A stretch of 64,000 nucleotides of DNA. Origin: a virus. The first letter of the stretch is position 1. Each line of letters starts with the position of its first letter. The notes beneath the pieces are model-generated. The model saw only the letters and a program-made list of their open reading frames with translations. It did not search any database and was not told where the DNA came from. The stretch is taken from the IMG/VR virus record IMGVR_UViG_3300047095_000535, positions 1 to 64,000 of that record. One strand, written 5' to 3'. The position numbers and the translations under genes were made by a program. Of the stretch, positions 49,512-57,691 are shown in pieces.

Positions 49512-50909
49512 ATGAAGTTAAGCGTATCAAAGGATGCAGACCCTAACTACCTTGCGGTTGTTGTAACTATTCCCGAAATCAAGCCTCACCCCAACGCAGA
49601 CAAGTTGAGTTGTGTGGAGATTTTCGGGAATAGCATCATCATCGCCAAGGATATGTATGCGGTTGGTGAGAAGGTCGTGTATTTCCCGGTGGAATCATGC
49701 TTGAAACCCGAGTTTTTGTCTTGGGCGAATCTGTTTGACAAACCGGAGCTGAATGCGGATGAAAAGACCAAGGGGTTTTTCCATGTCAAGGGTTGTCGTG
49801 TCAAAGCGATCAATCTGCGGCAGATGCCCTCTCAGGGATTTCTATACAAGACCGAACAACTGGCCAAGTACTATAAGATTTCCGATTCGGAGTTTAAAGT
49901 CGGGGAATCCTTTGATACGGTGGGCGACCACCAATTAGTTACCAAATACATTAGACCGGAGAGTAACAGTGGTCAACAGAACTTCAAGAAGAGTAAGATC
50001 CCAGCATGGGTGAACAACACTCTAGGATATCTTCCTAGACCCGTTCGTAGGATGGTATATCCGCCTATCAAGTGGTACTACAAGGTGGATGCCCAAGAGG
50101 GGTTCAAATCCAGAATTGTCGAAGGGCAGTTTCATTACCACTATAAAACCGAGCATCTTGGCAAGAATATCTTCGCGCTGAATCCGGATGATAATATCAC
50201 GATTACCCACAAGTGTCATGGTACATCCGCAATTTATGGAAACCTGCTTTGTAAGAGAAACCTGTCCCTTCTGGACAGATTATATAAGGCTTGTGGAAAA
50301 GCGGTAAAAGAAACTGAGTATAGATTGGTATACTCTTCTCGTTCCGTGGTCAAAAACCGGAAGGATGGAAGATACACGGACGATCTATGGGGTAAACACG
50401 CGGAAGAATTGGAAGGTAGGATTCCAGAGGGGTACACCGTGTACTCCGAGATTGTTGGATGGGCGTCTTCCGGTAAAATGATCCAGAAGGACTACGACTA
50501 TGGTATTACTAGAGGCGAGTCCGAGCTTTGGGTGTATAGAATCACTCATACCGATGCCGAAGGGGTGATCAAAGAATTGTCTTGGAACGCTATCGATGTT
50601 TTCTGCACCGAGTATGAACTGAAGATGGTCCCGGTTATTTGGGACGGATTCGACGGAGACGCCAAGGATGTTTTTCCTGATATCGTCATAGATGACAACT
50701 GGAGGGATAACTTCCTACACAGGCTCAAGGAAACTTACCTAGACAAACCATGCGCGTTCTGCTCTACTGGCGTAGTCGGGGAGGGTATCGTGGTTAAAAT
50801 CAATTCCAAGGAAGCTAAACCAGCGTTGAAGTTCAAATCTCCTTTATTCACAATTAAAGAATCGTCTGCTAGAGACGCAGGAGAAGTTGACATGGAGGAG
50901 GAAAGCTAA
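49512..50909 (+). CDS. RNA ligase, DRB0094/Rnl5-like
   Basis: 465 aa. Residues about 10-115 form an OB/tRNA-binding-like domain (AVVVTIPEIKPHPNADKLSC, EKVVYFPVESCLKP), as in Deinococcus radiodurans DRB0094-type ligases. The nucleotidyltransferase domain has motif I THKCHGTSA with Lys at about 234 (KxxG), motif III YTVYSEIVGWASSG, motif IV GEGIVVKI and motif V ALKFKSPLF. It should seal 3'-OH/5'-phosphate RNA ends with ATP. First gene of its operon; the zinc-ribbon gene follows by 1-nt overlap. Second ligase of the window at 62596. Confidence 0.85.
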   Translation: MKLSVSKDADPNYLAVVVTIPEIKPHPNADKLSCVEIFGNSIIIAKDMYAVGEKVVYFPVESCLKPEFLSWANLFDKPELNADEKTKGFFHVKGCRVKAINLRQMPSQGFLYKTEQLAKYYKISDSEFKVGESFDTVGDHQLVTKYIRPESNSGQQNFKKSKIPAWVNNTLGYLPRPVRRMVYPPIKWYYKVDAQEGFKSRIVEGQFHYHYKTEHLGKNIFALNPDDNITITHKCHGTSAIYGNLLCKRNLSLLDRLYKACGKAVKETEYRLVYSSRSVVKNRKDGRYTDDLWGKHAEELEGRIPEGYTVYSEIVGWASSGKMIQKDYDYGITRGESELWVYRITHTDAEGVIKELSWNAIDVFCTEYELKMVPVIWDGFDGDAKDVFPDIVIDDNWRDNFLHRLKETYLDKPCAFCSTGVVGEGIVVKINSKEAKPALKFKSPLFTIKESSARDAGEVDMEEES

Positions 50910-51148
50910 TGAGTACTCTAAAGCTAGTAAAAATTAAAACAATCTGCGGATGCGAAGGATGGGCGGGCTTTTTCGGCTATAATGAAAACGGTGATCAACC
51001 GGAATGTAACGCGGACGTTGTATTGGAGGTAGAGGAAGATTGTCTTTATGAAGAAGATGGAAGACTCTACTTGGCTTATGATGAGACTTGTCCGGTATGT
51101 GGGGGCAACTTGGTATGGCCCCAAGAGTGGGAGATAGTGAAGGAGTAA
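50909..51148 (+). CDS. Small zinc-ribbon-like protein
   Basis: 79 aa. N-terminal C-G-C (residues 11-13) and late CPVCGGNLVW form a potential zinc ribbon (C-x-C and C-x2-C). Highly acidic middle. It overlaps the ligase stop by 1 nt (TAATG), with a GGAGGA ribosome site upstream. May assist the ligase or bind nucleic acid; inferred. Confidence 0.5.
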   Translation: MSTLKLVKIKTICGCEGWAGFFGYNENGDQPECNADVVLEVEEDCLYEEDGRLYLAYDETCPVCGGNLVWPQEWEIVKE

Positions 51149-51163
51149 TAACAAGGAAGTACT

Positions 51164-51454
51164 ATGGATAGAATATACTGTGGCCATACAAAGTTGATTT
51201 TTTATAGAAACCCCAACGGAAGGGTAGTTTGTTATTCTGATTCCGGAGACTCTCTCTCTTTATTGATGGACACTGGTCATGACGTTCCATATATAGTGAA
51301 TAAACGGGCAAAAGTCCCAAGAGTGAAGTATAAATGTTGTTCGGTTTCACCGGAACCTTTATATGATCATTATTGGTGGATGGAAACGCTTCGAAATAAT
51401 CCCGTTCCCGAGTATAAACATCAGCCAAAATCATTTAGGTGGGATCTCGACTGA
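51164..51454 (+). CDS. Small protein, unknown
   Basis: 96 aa starting MDRIYCGHTKLIFYRNPNG, with a ribosome-binding sequence AAGGAAG upstream. Contains a KCCSVSPEP segment with two Cys and ends in a Trp-rich, acidic stretch (DHYWWMETLR). Third gene of the ligase operon. Function unknown. Confidence 0.5.
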   Translation: MDRIYCGHTKLIFYRNPNGRVVCYSDSGDSLSLLMDTGHDVPYIVNKRAKVPRVKYKCCSVSPEPLYDHYWWMETLRNNPVPEYKHQPKSFRWDLD

Positions 51455-51461
51455 AGAGAGA

Positions 51462-51479
51462 TAAACACTAGGATATCAT
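51462..51479 (+). promoter_or_regulatory. Leaderless-type promoter (TAAACACTAG + TATCAT)
   Basis: The -10 TATCAT is 51474-51479. The motif predicts the start at 51486 (6 nt later), the second of two in-frame ATGs. Confidence 0.7.
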
Positions 51480-51485
51480 ATGACC

Positions 51486-51965
51486 ATGACGACAACAAAA
51501 ACTTGCTCACACCCCTTTCAGATAGACGGGGAACCGTGTGGAATGTGTGAGTTATTAAACACCGCGCCTTCGGGCTTGAGAATGTATTTTTTTGTAATGG
51601 GGAATATATCTGGTCGGCAACAGGGTATTCAAGCGGGTCATGCCGCACTGGAATATGCTCGTAAGTATGGCCACCAAAAACAGTATCAGGAATTTGTAGA
51701 CCTTGACAAGACTTTTATCCTGTTGGATGGGGGCGGTTCCCGGGATATGGTGACTAGGGTTCAGGAGTTGTTTGTACACGGCATACAACATGTCACCTTC
51801 AGTGAACCCGATCTAAGCAATTCTATAAGCGCAATCGCGTTCATCGTTCCCGAGGTTATATACAACTTCGACGTTCAGGCGTATTGTGATGGCGATCCAC
51901 GCTACCCCGAGGAAAATTACACCATCTTTCAATACTTAAGATCATTTAAACTGGCGAGCAACTAA
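51486..51965 (+). CDS. Peptidyl-tRNA hydrolase 2-like protein
   Basis: 159 aa. After a Cys-containing N-terminus (CSHPF and CGMC, perhaps zinc-binding) it has a Pth2-like core: LRMYFFVMGNISGRQQGIQA followed by GHAALEYARKYG (the catalytic 'K/Q-G..AAQxxHA' block is altered), TFILLDGGGSRDMV and HVTFSEPDLSNSI. Pth2 enzymes free tRNA from stalled peptidyl-tRNA; phage versions are known. The catalytic Lys pattern is not fully conserved, so activity is uncertain. Start chosen by the promoter motif. Confidence 0.65.
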   Translation: MTTTKTCSHPFQIDGEPCGMCELLNTAPSGLRMYFFVMGNISGRQQGIQAGHAALEYARKYGHQKQYQEFVDLDKTFILLDGGGSRDMVTRVQELFVHGIQHVTFSEPDLSNSISAIAFIVPEVIYNFDVQAYCDGDPRYPEENYTIFQYLRSFKLASN

Positions 51966-51966
51966 T

Positions 51967-52194
51967 ATGTCCAGATTCAACCTCAACAACGGCGTTACCC
52001 ATGAGAAGCATGGGGATGGGCATGTCATCGCGACTGGCGATAGAGTATATGTTCGTTTCTTGTCCGGTGTGGTTGAGGTATGTTCGGAAGACGAGCTGAT
52101 ATCCAATCCCAAGATTGGTCTTACTAGGAGTTTTAACAGGGGAAAGCGTCAATACGGAGTTTTTTCCAAGAAAGGGAGTAGAAAATATGAGTGA
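51967..52194 (+). CDS. Small tudor/SH3-like protein
   Basis: 75 aa. VTHEKHGDGHVIATGDRVYV followed by RFLSGVVEVCSEDEL resembles the small barrel ('V.H..xGxGxVI......VxF.xG') at the end of UvrD-type helicases and CarD/RapA proteins, which bind RNA polymerase or helicase partners. The tail is basic. It lies 1 nt after the Pth2-like gene and overlaps the next by 8 nt. A polymerase-interaction role is a hypothesis. Confidence 0.5.
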   Translation: MSRFNLNNGVTHEKHGDGHVIATGDRVYVRFLSGVVEVCSEDELISNPKIGLTRSFNRGKRQYGVFSKKGSRKYE

Positions 52195-52360
52195 GGGTTC
52201 TTGTAAAACAATGAGGGTGATGGCTAAGGAAGCGATTGATAATACTGATTGGGATTCTTATTGGAAAAAGGTGGACGTGGAAGTTGCCAAAGATGCGGAG
52301 GCGTATAGAGAGTCTAGACGAAGGTCTGTAAAGGATATGAACAATATAGTACTAGACTAA
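52187..52360 (+). CDS. Small protein, unknown
   Basis: 57 aa (MSEGSCKTMRVMAKEAIDNT...), helical and charged, start at the ATG inside the previous gene's end (GGGAG upstream). It ends where the opposite-strand homing endonuclease ends (4-nt overlap). Function unknown. Confidence 0.45.
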   Translation: MSEGSCKTMRVMAKEAIDNTDWDSYWKKVDVEVAKDAEAYRESRRRSVKDMNNIVLD

Positions 52361-53220
52361 TATCTATTTGGATGTTTTTCATAATAATTAATAATATATG
52401 TTTCCATTTCTTGAAGCTTCTCCAATTTTCTTGTTAGGTAACAATCTTCCATATCGGTGTATAGAAAGTTTTTAATTTTTAGTATATCCTTCCTATCGTT
52501 AATCGTATATTTAAAAATCGATTTCTTAGTTAAAATCTTAGTGTTGGAACGTAGTTGTAACGTGTCTTGTAAATAATTTTTAATAAATGAACATATGCTA
52601 TATGTTCCCAAAAAGGAAATAGACGTCGAGGTTTGACTTTTATATGTTTTAATAAACGCACAACCATCTCCATCAAAATATCCTCTAATAAAATGTTTTA
52701 TATAATATGGTTCTAGGCTTGGTGGTTTAAGGGTGAAGGTTTTATTATCATGCAATCCTTGCTTACGGGCGTTTTCATAAAATCCTTTACTATATATTTG
52801 TAACAGCTTTTGGTTTTGGTGATTTTTTGATGCCCCTTTTCGAAAAAGAATTGGTCCGTTAAACTCACAATAAAACGATAGTCGTTCTAAAATATATGAG
52901 TCCCTCTCTTGTAATCCTATTTTAACTCTATAACCATCTTTTGTTTTGGATATATTTCCATCGGCGTATAATAACCCTAGAAAGTAAGCTTTGTCTATAC
53001 TATTAATATCATTAAAATATTCTTCATTTAAGGTATATCGCCTACGAGGTGGTCTCAGTGCTACTCGGTATCTTTTTAAATTGCTGATAACGGTTGGAAC
53101 GGGTATGTCCAACTGAGTAGATATCTCTTTAGTAGTTCGTCCTTCTTCATATAAAGAGATTATACTCTTTACAGACTCAATTCCCAACTTTTTACATGAT
53201 CGTTTTCTCCTAATGTTCAT
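52357..53220 (-). mobile_element. Free-standing LAGLIDADG homing endonuclease gene
   Basis: 287 aa on the opposite strand from all its neighbours, and clearly more A+T-rich. N-terminal HTH (EGRTTKEISTQLDIPVPTVI) is followed by two LAGLIDADG-type helices: FLGLLYADGNI (about residue 80) and FIRGYFDGDGCA (about 178), each with the catalytic Asp. Such enzymes cut an allele lacking the insertion and spread by repair. It has its own late promoter box 5 nt before the ATG. No intron or intein boundary is visible, so it looks intergenic. Confidence 0.9.
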
Positions 53221-53225
53221 TTATA

Positions 53226-53231
53226 TATTTA
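53226..53231 (-). promoter_or_regulatory. Late promoter box TAAATA of the homing endonuclease
   Basis: Minus-strand TTAAATA ends 5 nt before the ATG at 53220. The only late-type box found in the 42-64 kb accessory region. Confidence 0.6.
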
Positions 53232-53251
53232 ACCAAACCGAATAGATTTTT

Positions 53252-53953
53252 ATGGAAACATACCAAATTATTACCGACGAGAAGGCTTTGAGAGAGTACA
53301 TTGACTGGCTTCCTGATTGTCAAGAACATGAACAATTTTATCTGACTTTATTCGCTAGAAAAAAGTATTGCCCGTCAGTTAAATGGATTAAAAGCGATAA
53401 AGGACAGCTTTGTAGAAAAACGTCTAAAAAAGAGTTTATTTTTGATAAGATCGCACAGATGGAATGTAAGCTCGGTGCTTATAAGATGGACGGAAATCCA
53501 GTTCCTCAAGAAGCGTTAGCGTGTTATATCAGCGTATCTCCAAGAGATTTATGGAAGGCTACAGTGCGTAGCATTGGGCAATTGGCGAAGGTATTGGAGT
53601 GTAATGGAAAGAACTCCAATCCCCATCAGGAGGTAATGAGTGAAATCCAGCGGGTTCCCGGTACCCGGAAGTTTGTAATGTTCGATATCGACGAGAAGAA
53701 CGATGATGTTTTAAGAGAGGTTGTCTCTACCGTGGATGGATATTGTGATGTGGTGGAAACCCGTGGAGGGTACCATGTCTTCGTTCGCAAGGACTCTATC
53801 GACAAGATCACTGATAAGATGTGGTATAAGAAGATCGCGAACCATTCCGACGTTACAGGCGATGCCATGTCCGTCCCATGTGGGACTTTTCAAGGGGGCC
53901 ACACTCCCAAGTTTGTATACAAGTATAGAGAGGCACCATATGATACCGATTGA
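53252..53953 (+). CDS. Possible archaeo-eukaryotic primase-like protein
   Basis: 233 aa. The C-terminal half has FVMFDIDEKND (DxD-like metal pair) followed by CDVVETRGGYHVFVRKDS (GGxH), the order seen in AEP/PrimPol catalytic cores. The N-terminal half (KYCPSVKWIKSDKGQLC) has Cys and Lys residues of unknown role. No third catalytic acidic residue is certain, so this is a weak assignment. The gene lies just after the homing endonuclease, which may have separated it from its former promoter; no TAAACACTAG motif precedes it. Confidence 0.4.
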   Translation: METYQIITDEKALREYIDWLPDCQEHEQFYLTLFARKKYCPSVKWIKSDKGQLCRKTSKKEFIFDKIAQMECKLGAYKMDGNPVPQEALACYISVSPRDLWKATVRSIGQLAKVLECNGKNSNPHQEVMSEIQRVPGTRKFVMFDIDEKNDDVLREVVSTVDGYCDVVETRGGYHVFVRKDSIDKITDKMWYKKIANHSDVTGDAMSVPCGTFQGGHTPKFVYKYREAPYDTD

Positions 53954-54122
53954 TATTGACACTAATACGTTTAGACGTAGATCAAAGATTTCTATTATGT
54001 ATGTTTGCCTTTGGGTTTACTTACCATTTGCAATGGTTGCTGCATGGAACACCCTTAGAGGTCCATCAGGAGCGGAATATGATGTTTGTGGTATGAGGAA
54101 CGATCTAATGAAATACTGGTAA
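53940..54122 (+). CDS. Small single-span membrane protein
   Basis: 60 aa. Basic head (RRRSK) then a membrane segment IMYVCLWVYLPFAMVAAW (about residues 18-35) and a short soluble tail. Starts inside the end of the primase-like gene (14-nt overlap) and overlaps the next gene by 1 nt. Function unknown. Confidence 0.5.
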   Translation: MIPIDIDTNTFRRRSKISIMYVCLWVYLPFAMVAAWNTLRGPSGAEYDVCGMRNDLMKYW

Positions 54123-54394
54123 TGAAAGATGTAGTATATACTAGTTTTTACGAGTTACAACAGGTCTTAGAATCTGTTTCATCGGGGCATTATGAATATA
54201 ATGATAGGTATGCCGAATACGCTTGTGCTTATTGTGGGGGCAACCAGCATTGGCGAGACGCCACGGAAGAGGCTCAAGATGGTTCTATGCATAGGCCGGA
54301 TTGTATTAGGTTGGTTGCACAGAGGTTATTAGAAGAAACTGTTTTAATCGAGCCAGAGGAACCTATAGAAAATGAAAGCCAACATGACAGTTGA
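54122..54394 (+). CDS. Small protein with CxxC/HxxxC motif
   Basis: 90 aa from the ATG overlapping the previous stop (TAATG). CAYCGGNQHW (residues about 35) and MHRPDCI (55) give a C-x2-C...H-x3-C zinc-binding pattern. Acidic C-terminus. Its 3' end overlaps the 139-aa gene by 23 nt. Could be a small RNA- or protein-binding zinc protein. Confidence 0.5.
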   Translation: MKDVVYTSFYELQQVLESVSSGHYEYNDRYAEYACAYCGGNQHWRDATEEAQDGSMHRPDCIRLVAQRLLEETVLIEPEEPIENESQHDS

Positions 54395-54791
54395 AAAGAC
54401 ATTAAAGCTGATACACCGTCTTACTGACAAGCTCAACGAGTTAAAGGGTAGTATAGACGATCAGGTGTGTAAGGCCGCGTTTAAATACGCCATGGCCGAT
54501 CCTAGTAAGCATGGGAATCCTAGTCATGCCGCTGATTTTGGCAATAGGTGGGACGTGGAGAATCCACAGACAGTTTCATGTAAATGGGATGATAGTTGGT
54601 CCTATGAAGGGTATGATAGCGGAGAGATTTATGTTCCTATTGCCTTTATATATGACGAGCAGGCTTTAGACCAGTATGTGCAGAAGTGTACAGAGGATCG
54701 ACTTTCAAAGGAAGAACAGCAACGCGAACTTGAGCTACGCAACAAAAAGAAGCTGCTCGAAAAGCTTAAGAAAGAACTTGGAGAATCATGA
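54372..54791 (+). CDS. Small protein with charged helical C-terminus
   Basis: 139 aa. N-terminal helix KLIHRLTDKLNELKG, a central YDSGEIYVPIAFIYDEQ segment, and a C-terminal coiled helix ending KKLLEKLKKELGES. The end resembles the end of the 143-aa protein downstream (KKLLEELKKEFGEA). It overlaps the next gene by 4 nt. Function unknown. Confidence 0.5.
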   Translation: MKANMTVEKTLKLIHRLTDKLNELKGSIDDQVCKAAFKYAMADPSKHGNPSHAADFGNRWDVENPQTVSCKWDDSWSYEGYDSGEIYVPIAFIYDEQALDQYVQKCTEDRLSKEEQQRELELRNKKKLLEKLKKELGES

Positions 54792-55219
54792 AAGTTAAAC
54801 TAATTATAGCAGATGTGGTAACTACTGCCACATACAACCCTGACGACTATGACGATTACAGTGAGGTCTCTAAGATTTTTGCGGACGAATATAGTCAGTG
54901 GGAGGAAGTGGATGTGTATACACAGCTTGGCGACTTGAGGGGGTTCGTCTGTGATTTCAATACACAAGCTAGACAAACTAAGAGTCATAAGTTCGCTTTT
55001 ATAGTGGAGGAGTCTACGCAGATCCCTATCAAATCCGCCCTCGCGGAAATGGTGGAGAAACGGAGAAAAGAACTAGAGGCGGCGAAAGCAGCGAGAGAAG
55101 AATATGAGAAGAGGGAAGCGGATAAAAAGAAGGCGAAGGCAATGAAAAAAGCCGCGAAGACTGAAGCAGAGCGAAAGAAGCTTTTAGAGGAACTGAAGAA
55201 GGAATTCGGGGAAGCTTGA
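54788..55219 (+). CDS. Small protein with long Lys/Glu helix
   Basis: 143 aa. The first 85 residues are mixed and acidic (DYDDYSEVSKIFADE). The last 60 are a continuous Lys/Ala/Glu-rich helix (EAAKAAREEYEKREADKKKA) ending in the shared KKLLEELKKEFGEA tail. Coupled by 4-nt overlap to the previous gene. Function unknown. Confidence 0.5.
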   Translation: MKVKLIIADVVTTATYNPDDYDDYSEVSKIFADEYSQWEEVDVYTQLGDLRGFVCDFNTQARQTKSHKFAFIVEESTQIPIKSALAEMVEKRRKELEAAKAAREEYEKREADKKKAKAMKKAAKTEAERKKLLEELKKEFGEA

Positions 55220-55223
55220 GAGT

Positions 55224-55241
55224 TAAACACTAGGGTATAAT
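55224..55241 (+). promoter_or_regulatory. Leaderless-type promoter (TAAACACTAG + TATAAT)
   Basis: Perfect -10 TATAAT at 55236-55241; the ATG at 55248 is exactly 24 nt from the motif start. Confidence 0.75.
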
Positions 55242-55247
55242 CACAGT

Positions 55248-55448
55248 ATGAAACTACCTAAAGGCAAACCTACATTGGATCATTTAAACGACTACGCCAG
55301 TTTGTTTAGCTTTATTGGTAACGGGTTGGATTCGGCTAGAAATATACAAGGGTTGTCAAAAGGCGATAAGGAAGAACTTTGGGACATGGTGCTAACTTGC
55401 GCGAGATGCTCTGCCGTGTTAGACAGAATAGAGATGCTTAACAGGTAA
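55248..55448 (+). CDS. Small helical protein, unknown
   Basis: 66 aa (MKLPKGKPTLDHLNDYASLF...), helical, with TCARCSAVLDRIEMLN at the end including C-x2-C. First gene after a perfect-box promoter. Function unknown. Confidence 0.5.
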   Translation: MKLPKGKPTLDHLNDYASLFSFIGNGLDSARNIQGLSKGDKEELWDMVLTCARCSAVLDRIEMLNR

Positions 55449-55453
55449 CAATT

Positions 55454-55858
55454 ATGATCAATATAAACGCATTTAATAACGTAATCACCGGGACGTTCGA
55501 CGAATGTCATACTGCTTTCGATAAGGTTGTGGGAAAACTCGAAAAGAGGAGTTGGCCGCTTAATGGTGGTGGATGCGCGGAGGAATGGGTGTATTTTTCA
55601 ATGTATGACTATGTTGACAACGACAGCGTTGATGCGGGTGTTATATATCCTGATTTCGAGGCGAATCCGTTGATTACCGAAGGTACCTTGAAAGTGGTTA
55701 TCGATGATTGGCTTAATACGTCTGTGTTTTTAACCAATCCGAGAATAAACGATGTTTTCCGGTTTTTCGCGAACAACCACGACGGCCATCACGGGTTTCT
55801 TGAAGGAGTGTATTATAGTTACAATGATGGTGCGCTACACTTGATATCGGGATCATGA
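55454..55858 (+). CDS. Small protein, unknown
   Basis: 134 aa (MININAFNNVITGTFDECHT...), mixed fold with many aromatic and acidic residues, including NNHDGHHGFLEGVYYSYNDG near the end (His-rich). No family recognised. An AGGTAA sequence lies upstream of the ATG. It overlaps the next gene by 4 nt. Confidence 0.5.
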   Translation: MININAFNNVITGTFDECHTAFDKVVGKLEKRSWPLNGGGCAEEWVYFSMYDYVDNDSVDAGVIYPDFEANPLITEGTLKVVIDDWLNTSVFLTNPRINDVFRFFANNHDGHHGFLEGVYYSYNDGALHLISGS

Positions 55859-56010
55859 ACATAATCGTTAAAACTTTTGAATGGATTAAAGGTATCGTCC
55901 TACCTACTCCCAAACCGCCTATTAGATACGGTGGATGGCATTTTTGTTATGAGTGTGGGCAGATAGTGATGAACGGAACTCCACATACTTGTACTAAACG
56001 TAAACCATAA
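55855..56010 (+). CDS. Small zinc-ribbon-like protein
   Basis: 51 aa from the ATG overlapping the previous stop (ATGA). HFCYECGQIVMNGTPHTCTK gives C-x2-C...H-x-C, a small zinc-binding motif. The amino half is hydrophobic (WIKGIVLPTPKPP). Function unknown. Confidence 0.5.
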   Translation: MNIIVKTFEWIKGIVLPTPKPPIRYGGWHFCYECGQIVMNGTPHTCTKRKP

Positions 56011-56022
56011 AAACATAAACAT

Positions 56023-56217
56023 ATGATAATAACTATCTATTTTTTAATAAGTGCGGTGTTCGGGCTAGGGACATGGGTTTACATGGGAATGAACCCAATA
56101 GAAAGGTCGGCAGGTGGACTGGTTGTGATATCTATAGCTTGGCCGATTGTCCTTATTCTTGGGTTGGTTATAGGTTTTGACTACCTTATAAAAAAGAGCT
56201 TTACAATTTTTGACTAA
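56023..56217 (+). CDS. Small two-span membrane protein
   Basis: 64 aa with two hydrophobic spans: IYFLISAVFGLGTWVYMG (4-21) and GGLVVISIAWPIVLILGLVI (30-49), ending in a basic tail. Likely inserted in the host inner membrane. Function unknown. Confidence 0.5.
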   Translation: MIITIYFLISAVFGLGTWVYMGMNPIERSAGGLVVISIAWPIVLILGLVIGFDYLIKKSFTIFD

Positions 56218-56221
56218 TCAT

Positions 56222-56497
56222 ATGAAAGAAACTTTGAAACTAACAGGAGAACGAGGACAGGATATTGTATACGGATACGATGATGAGTATGTACTCGTAG
56301 AAGAGAAGATCGTAGGTACTTCGCGATGGTGTACTATCCATGAGATAGTAGTTAAAAGGGTTGAGGATGGGAAATTTTTCAAATCCGGGTATCGACAGGG
56401 GGCCACGGAAATACAGGACGAGCGGCCATATGAGTATGGTGATGCGTTATTTGAAGAGGTTTCTGCGGTGGAGAAAACGGTAATAGTTTACGAATAA
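56222..56497 (+). CDS. Small protein, unknown
   Basis: 91 aa from the ATG at 56222 (a TTG 12 nt earlier is possible). Beta-rich and acidic (IVYGYDDEYVLVEEKIV). No motif. Follows the membrane gene by 4 nt. Function unknown. Confidence 0.5.
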   Translation: MKETLKLTGERGQDIVYGYDDEYVLVEEKIVGTSRWCTIHEIVVKRVEDGKFFKSGYRQGATEIQDERPYEYGDALFEEVSAVEKTVIVYE

Positions 56498-56516
56498 TAG
56501 AACACGAACTAAAAAT

Positions 56517-57464
56517 ATGGGATGCTGGAACGGTACATGCGCGATTACGAATCTTCCGATTTATGCGGGGGAAAAGGTATATGTTTTCTTCTTGAGGGAA
56601 GGGGCGTTTTATGATAAATATATAGGCAATCATTGTGACCCTGATAACTACTATTCCCTAGACCCTCTATATTTTGAGGGGGAGTACAATGACTATGGAT
56701 CGGTTGAAAACATCACCGGAGACCTTGTGGATGTCATATTAGATAGACTCAAAGACGAATTGGTGGAAATGGAACAGGGAGAGAATCAGTACCATGACGT
56801 CGAAGTTAAGAAAGAAGGGCTGACGTTGGAGAAGGTTCTTGACATAGACCATGAAAGTCGTCTGTTCGTGGTTGCTGATGGTTTTGATCAACAACACGGA
56901 GCGGATAAACAGCGGTTGACCCATATTACCATTCGCAAGGGGGTGTTGGATAGGATTCTTGAAACTTATAAATGGGAGAGTTACGTCGAAGTCTCAGACG
57001 GCAAATACGAGGACGTGGTTATGTCTTTTTCCAGTCTTTATGACGAAGATATAATCGAGTCAATTAGACTGGACCTGCAAAAAGCTTGGGAAAGTAAGAC
57101 CAAGTTTAGAGAAATGTACGTGGCATTTCCTGAGCTTATATTCTCGTCGGTAGAGTCGGCAGTTTGGAGAGGTATTATTGCAGGTCGTTCTAATGGTAAT
57201 GGAATAGATCGGCTGGCGTGTCGGCTGGCGAGTCAAATGTGTAATGATCCGATAAAGTTTAAAGCCCTAATGCGGCAGGTTTTAACCCGGGTATGGTTGA
57301 ACCGGTTCTATAATGATAGTCGTAGAATGTGGTTCAAGCCATCAGGGTGCGGTAGTCAAAACTCTAACACCGAAGCACAACGAATTATCGCACAAGTTAC
57401 TATGGACGGTATTCAGGACATGAAGCAGTATGGTATTGATAACGGGTGGGAGGAAGATGAATAA
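56517..57464 (+). CDS. Conserved phage protein of unknown function
   Basis: 315 aa. The N-terminus MGCWNGTCAITNLPIYAGE is a block that recurs in a family of uncharacterised proteins of large phages. Two conserved Cys there could bind metal. The C-terminal part contains a basic YNDSRRMWFKPSGCGSQ segment. No enzyme motif is recognised. It overlaps the next gene by 1 nt (TAATG). Confidence 0.6.
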   Translation: MGCWNGTCAITNLPIYAGEKVYVFFLREGAFYDKYIGNHCDPDNYYSLDPLYFEGEYNDYGSVENITGDLVDVILDRLKDELVEMEQGENQYHDVEVKKEGLTLEKVLDIDHESRLFVVADGFDQQHGADKQRLTHITIRKGVLDRILETYKWESYVEVSDGKYEDVVMSFSSLYDEDIIESIRLDLQKAWESKTKFREMYVAFPELIFSSVESAVWRGIIAGRSNGNGIDRLACRLASQMCNDPIKFKALMRQVLTRVWLNRFYNDSRRMWFKPSGCGSQNSNTEAQRIIAQVTMDGIQDMKQYGIDNGWEEDE

Positions 57465-57691
57465 TGACAATAGAAGTACCAACAGAACTGGAAGAGGACT
57501 TTATCAACTTTCTTATCGTATCCCTCAATATGTTCGCTGAAGACGAATTGACGATGATGACGGAATCGGAACGAGAGGTTATAGACTTTTTGGAGAACCT
57601 AGTCGGCAAGGGAAATATCGGTCGGTTTACTTCATTGGAGGATAAAAGCAAGGCCATGCGAATGATAACGTCTATAATGAATAGGGTATGA
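57464..57691 (+). CDS. Small acidic protein, unknown
   Basis: 75 aa, predicted mostly helical (EEDFINFLIVSLNMFAEDEL). No motif. Overlaps upstream by 1 nt and downstream by 4 nt (ATGA). Function unknown. Confidence 0.5.
   Translation: MTIEVPTELEEDFINFLIVSLNMFAEDELTMMTESEREVIDFLENLVGKGNIGRFTSLEDKSKAMRMITSIMNRV

Noticed and set aside
54985-55230. 81-aa Phe/Ser/Ala-rich minus-strand open frame
   Set aside because: Mirror of the Lys/Glu helix of the 143-aa gene.
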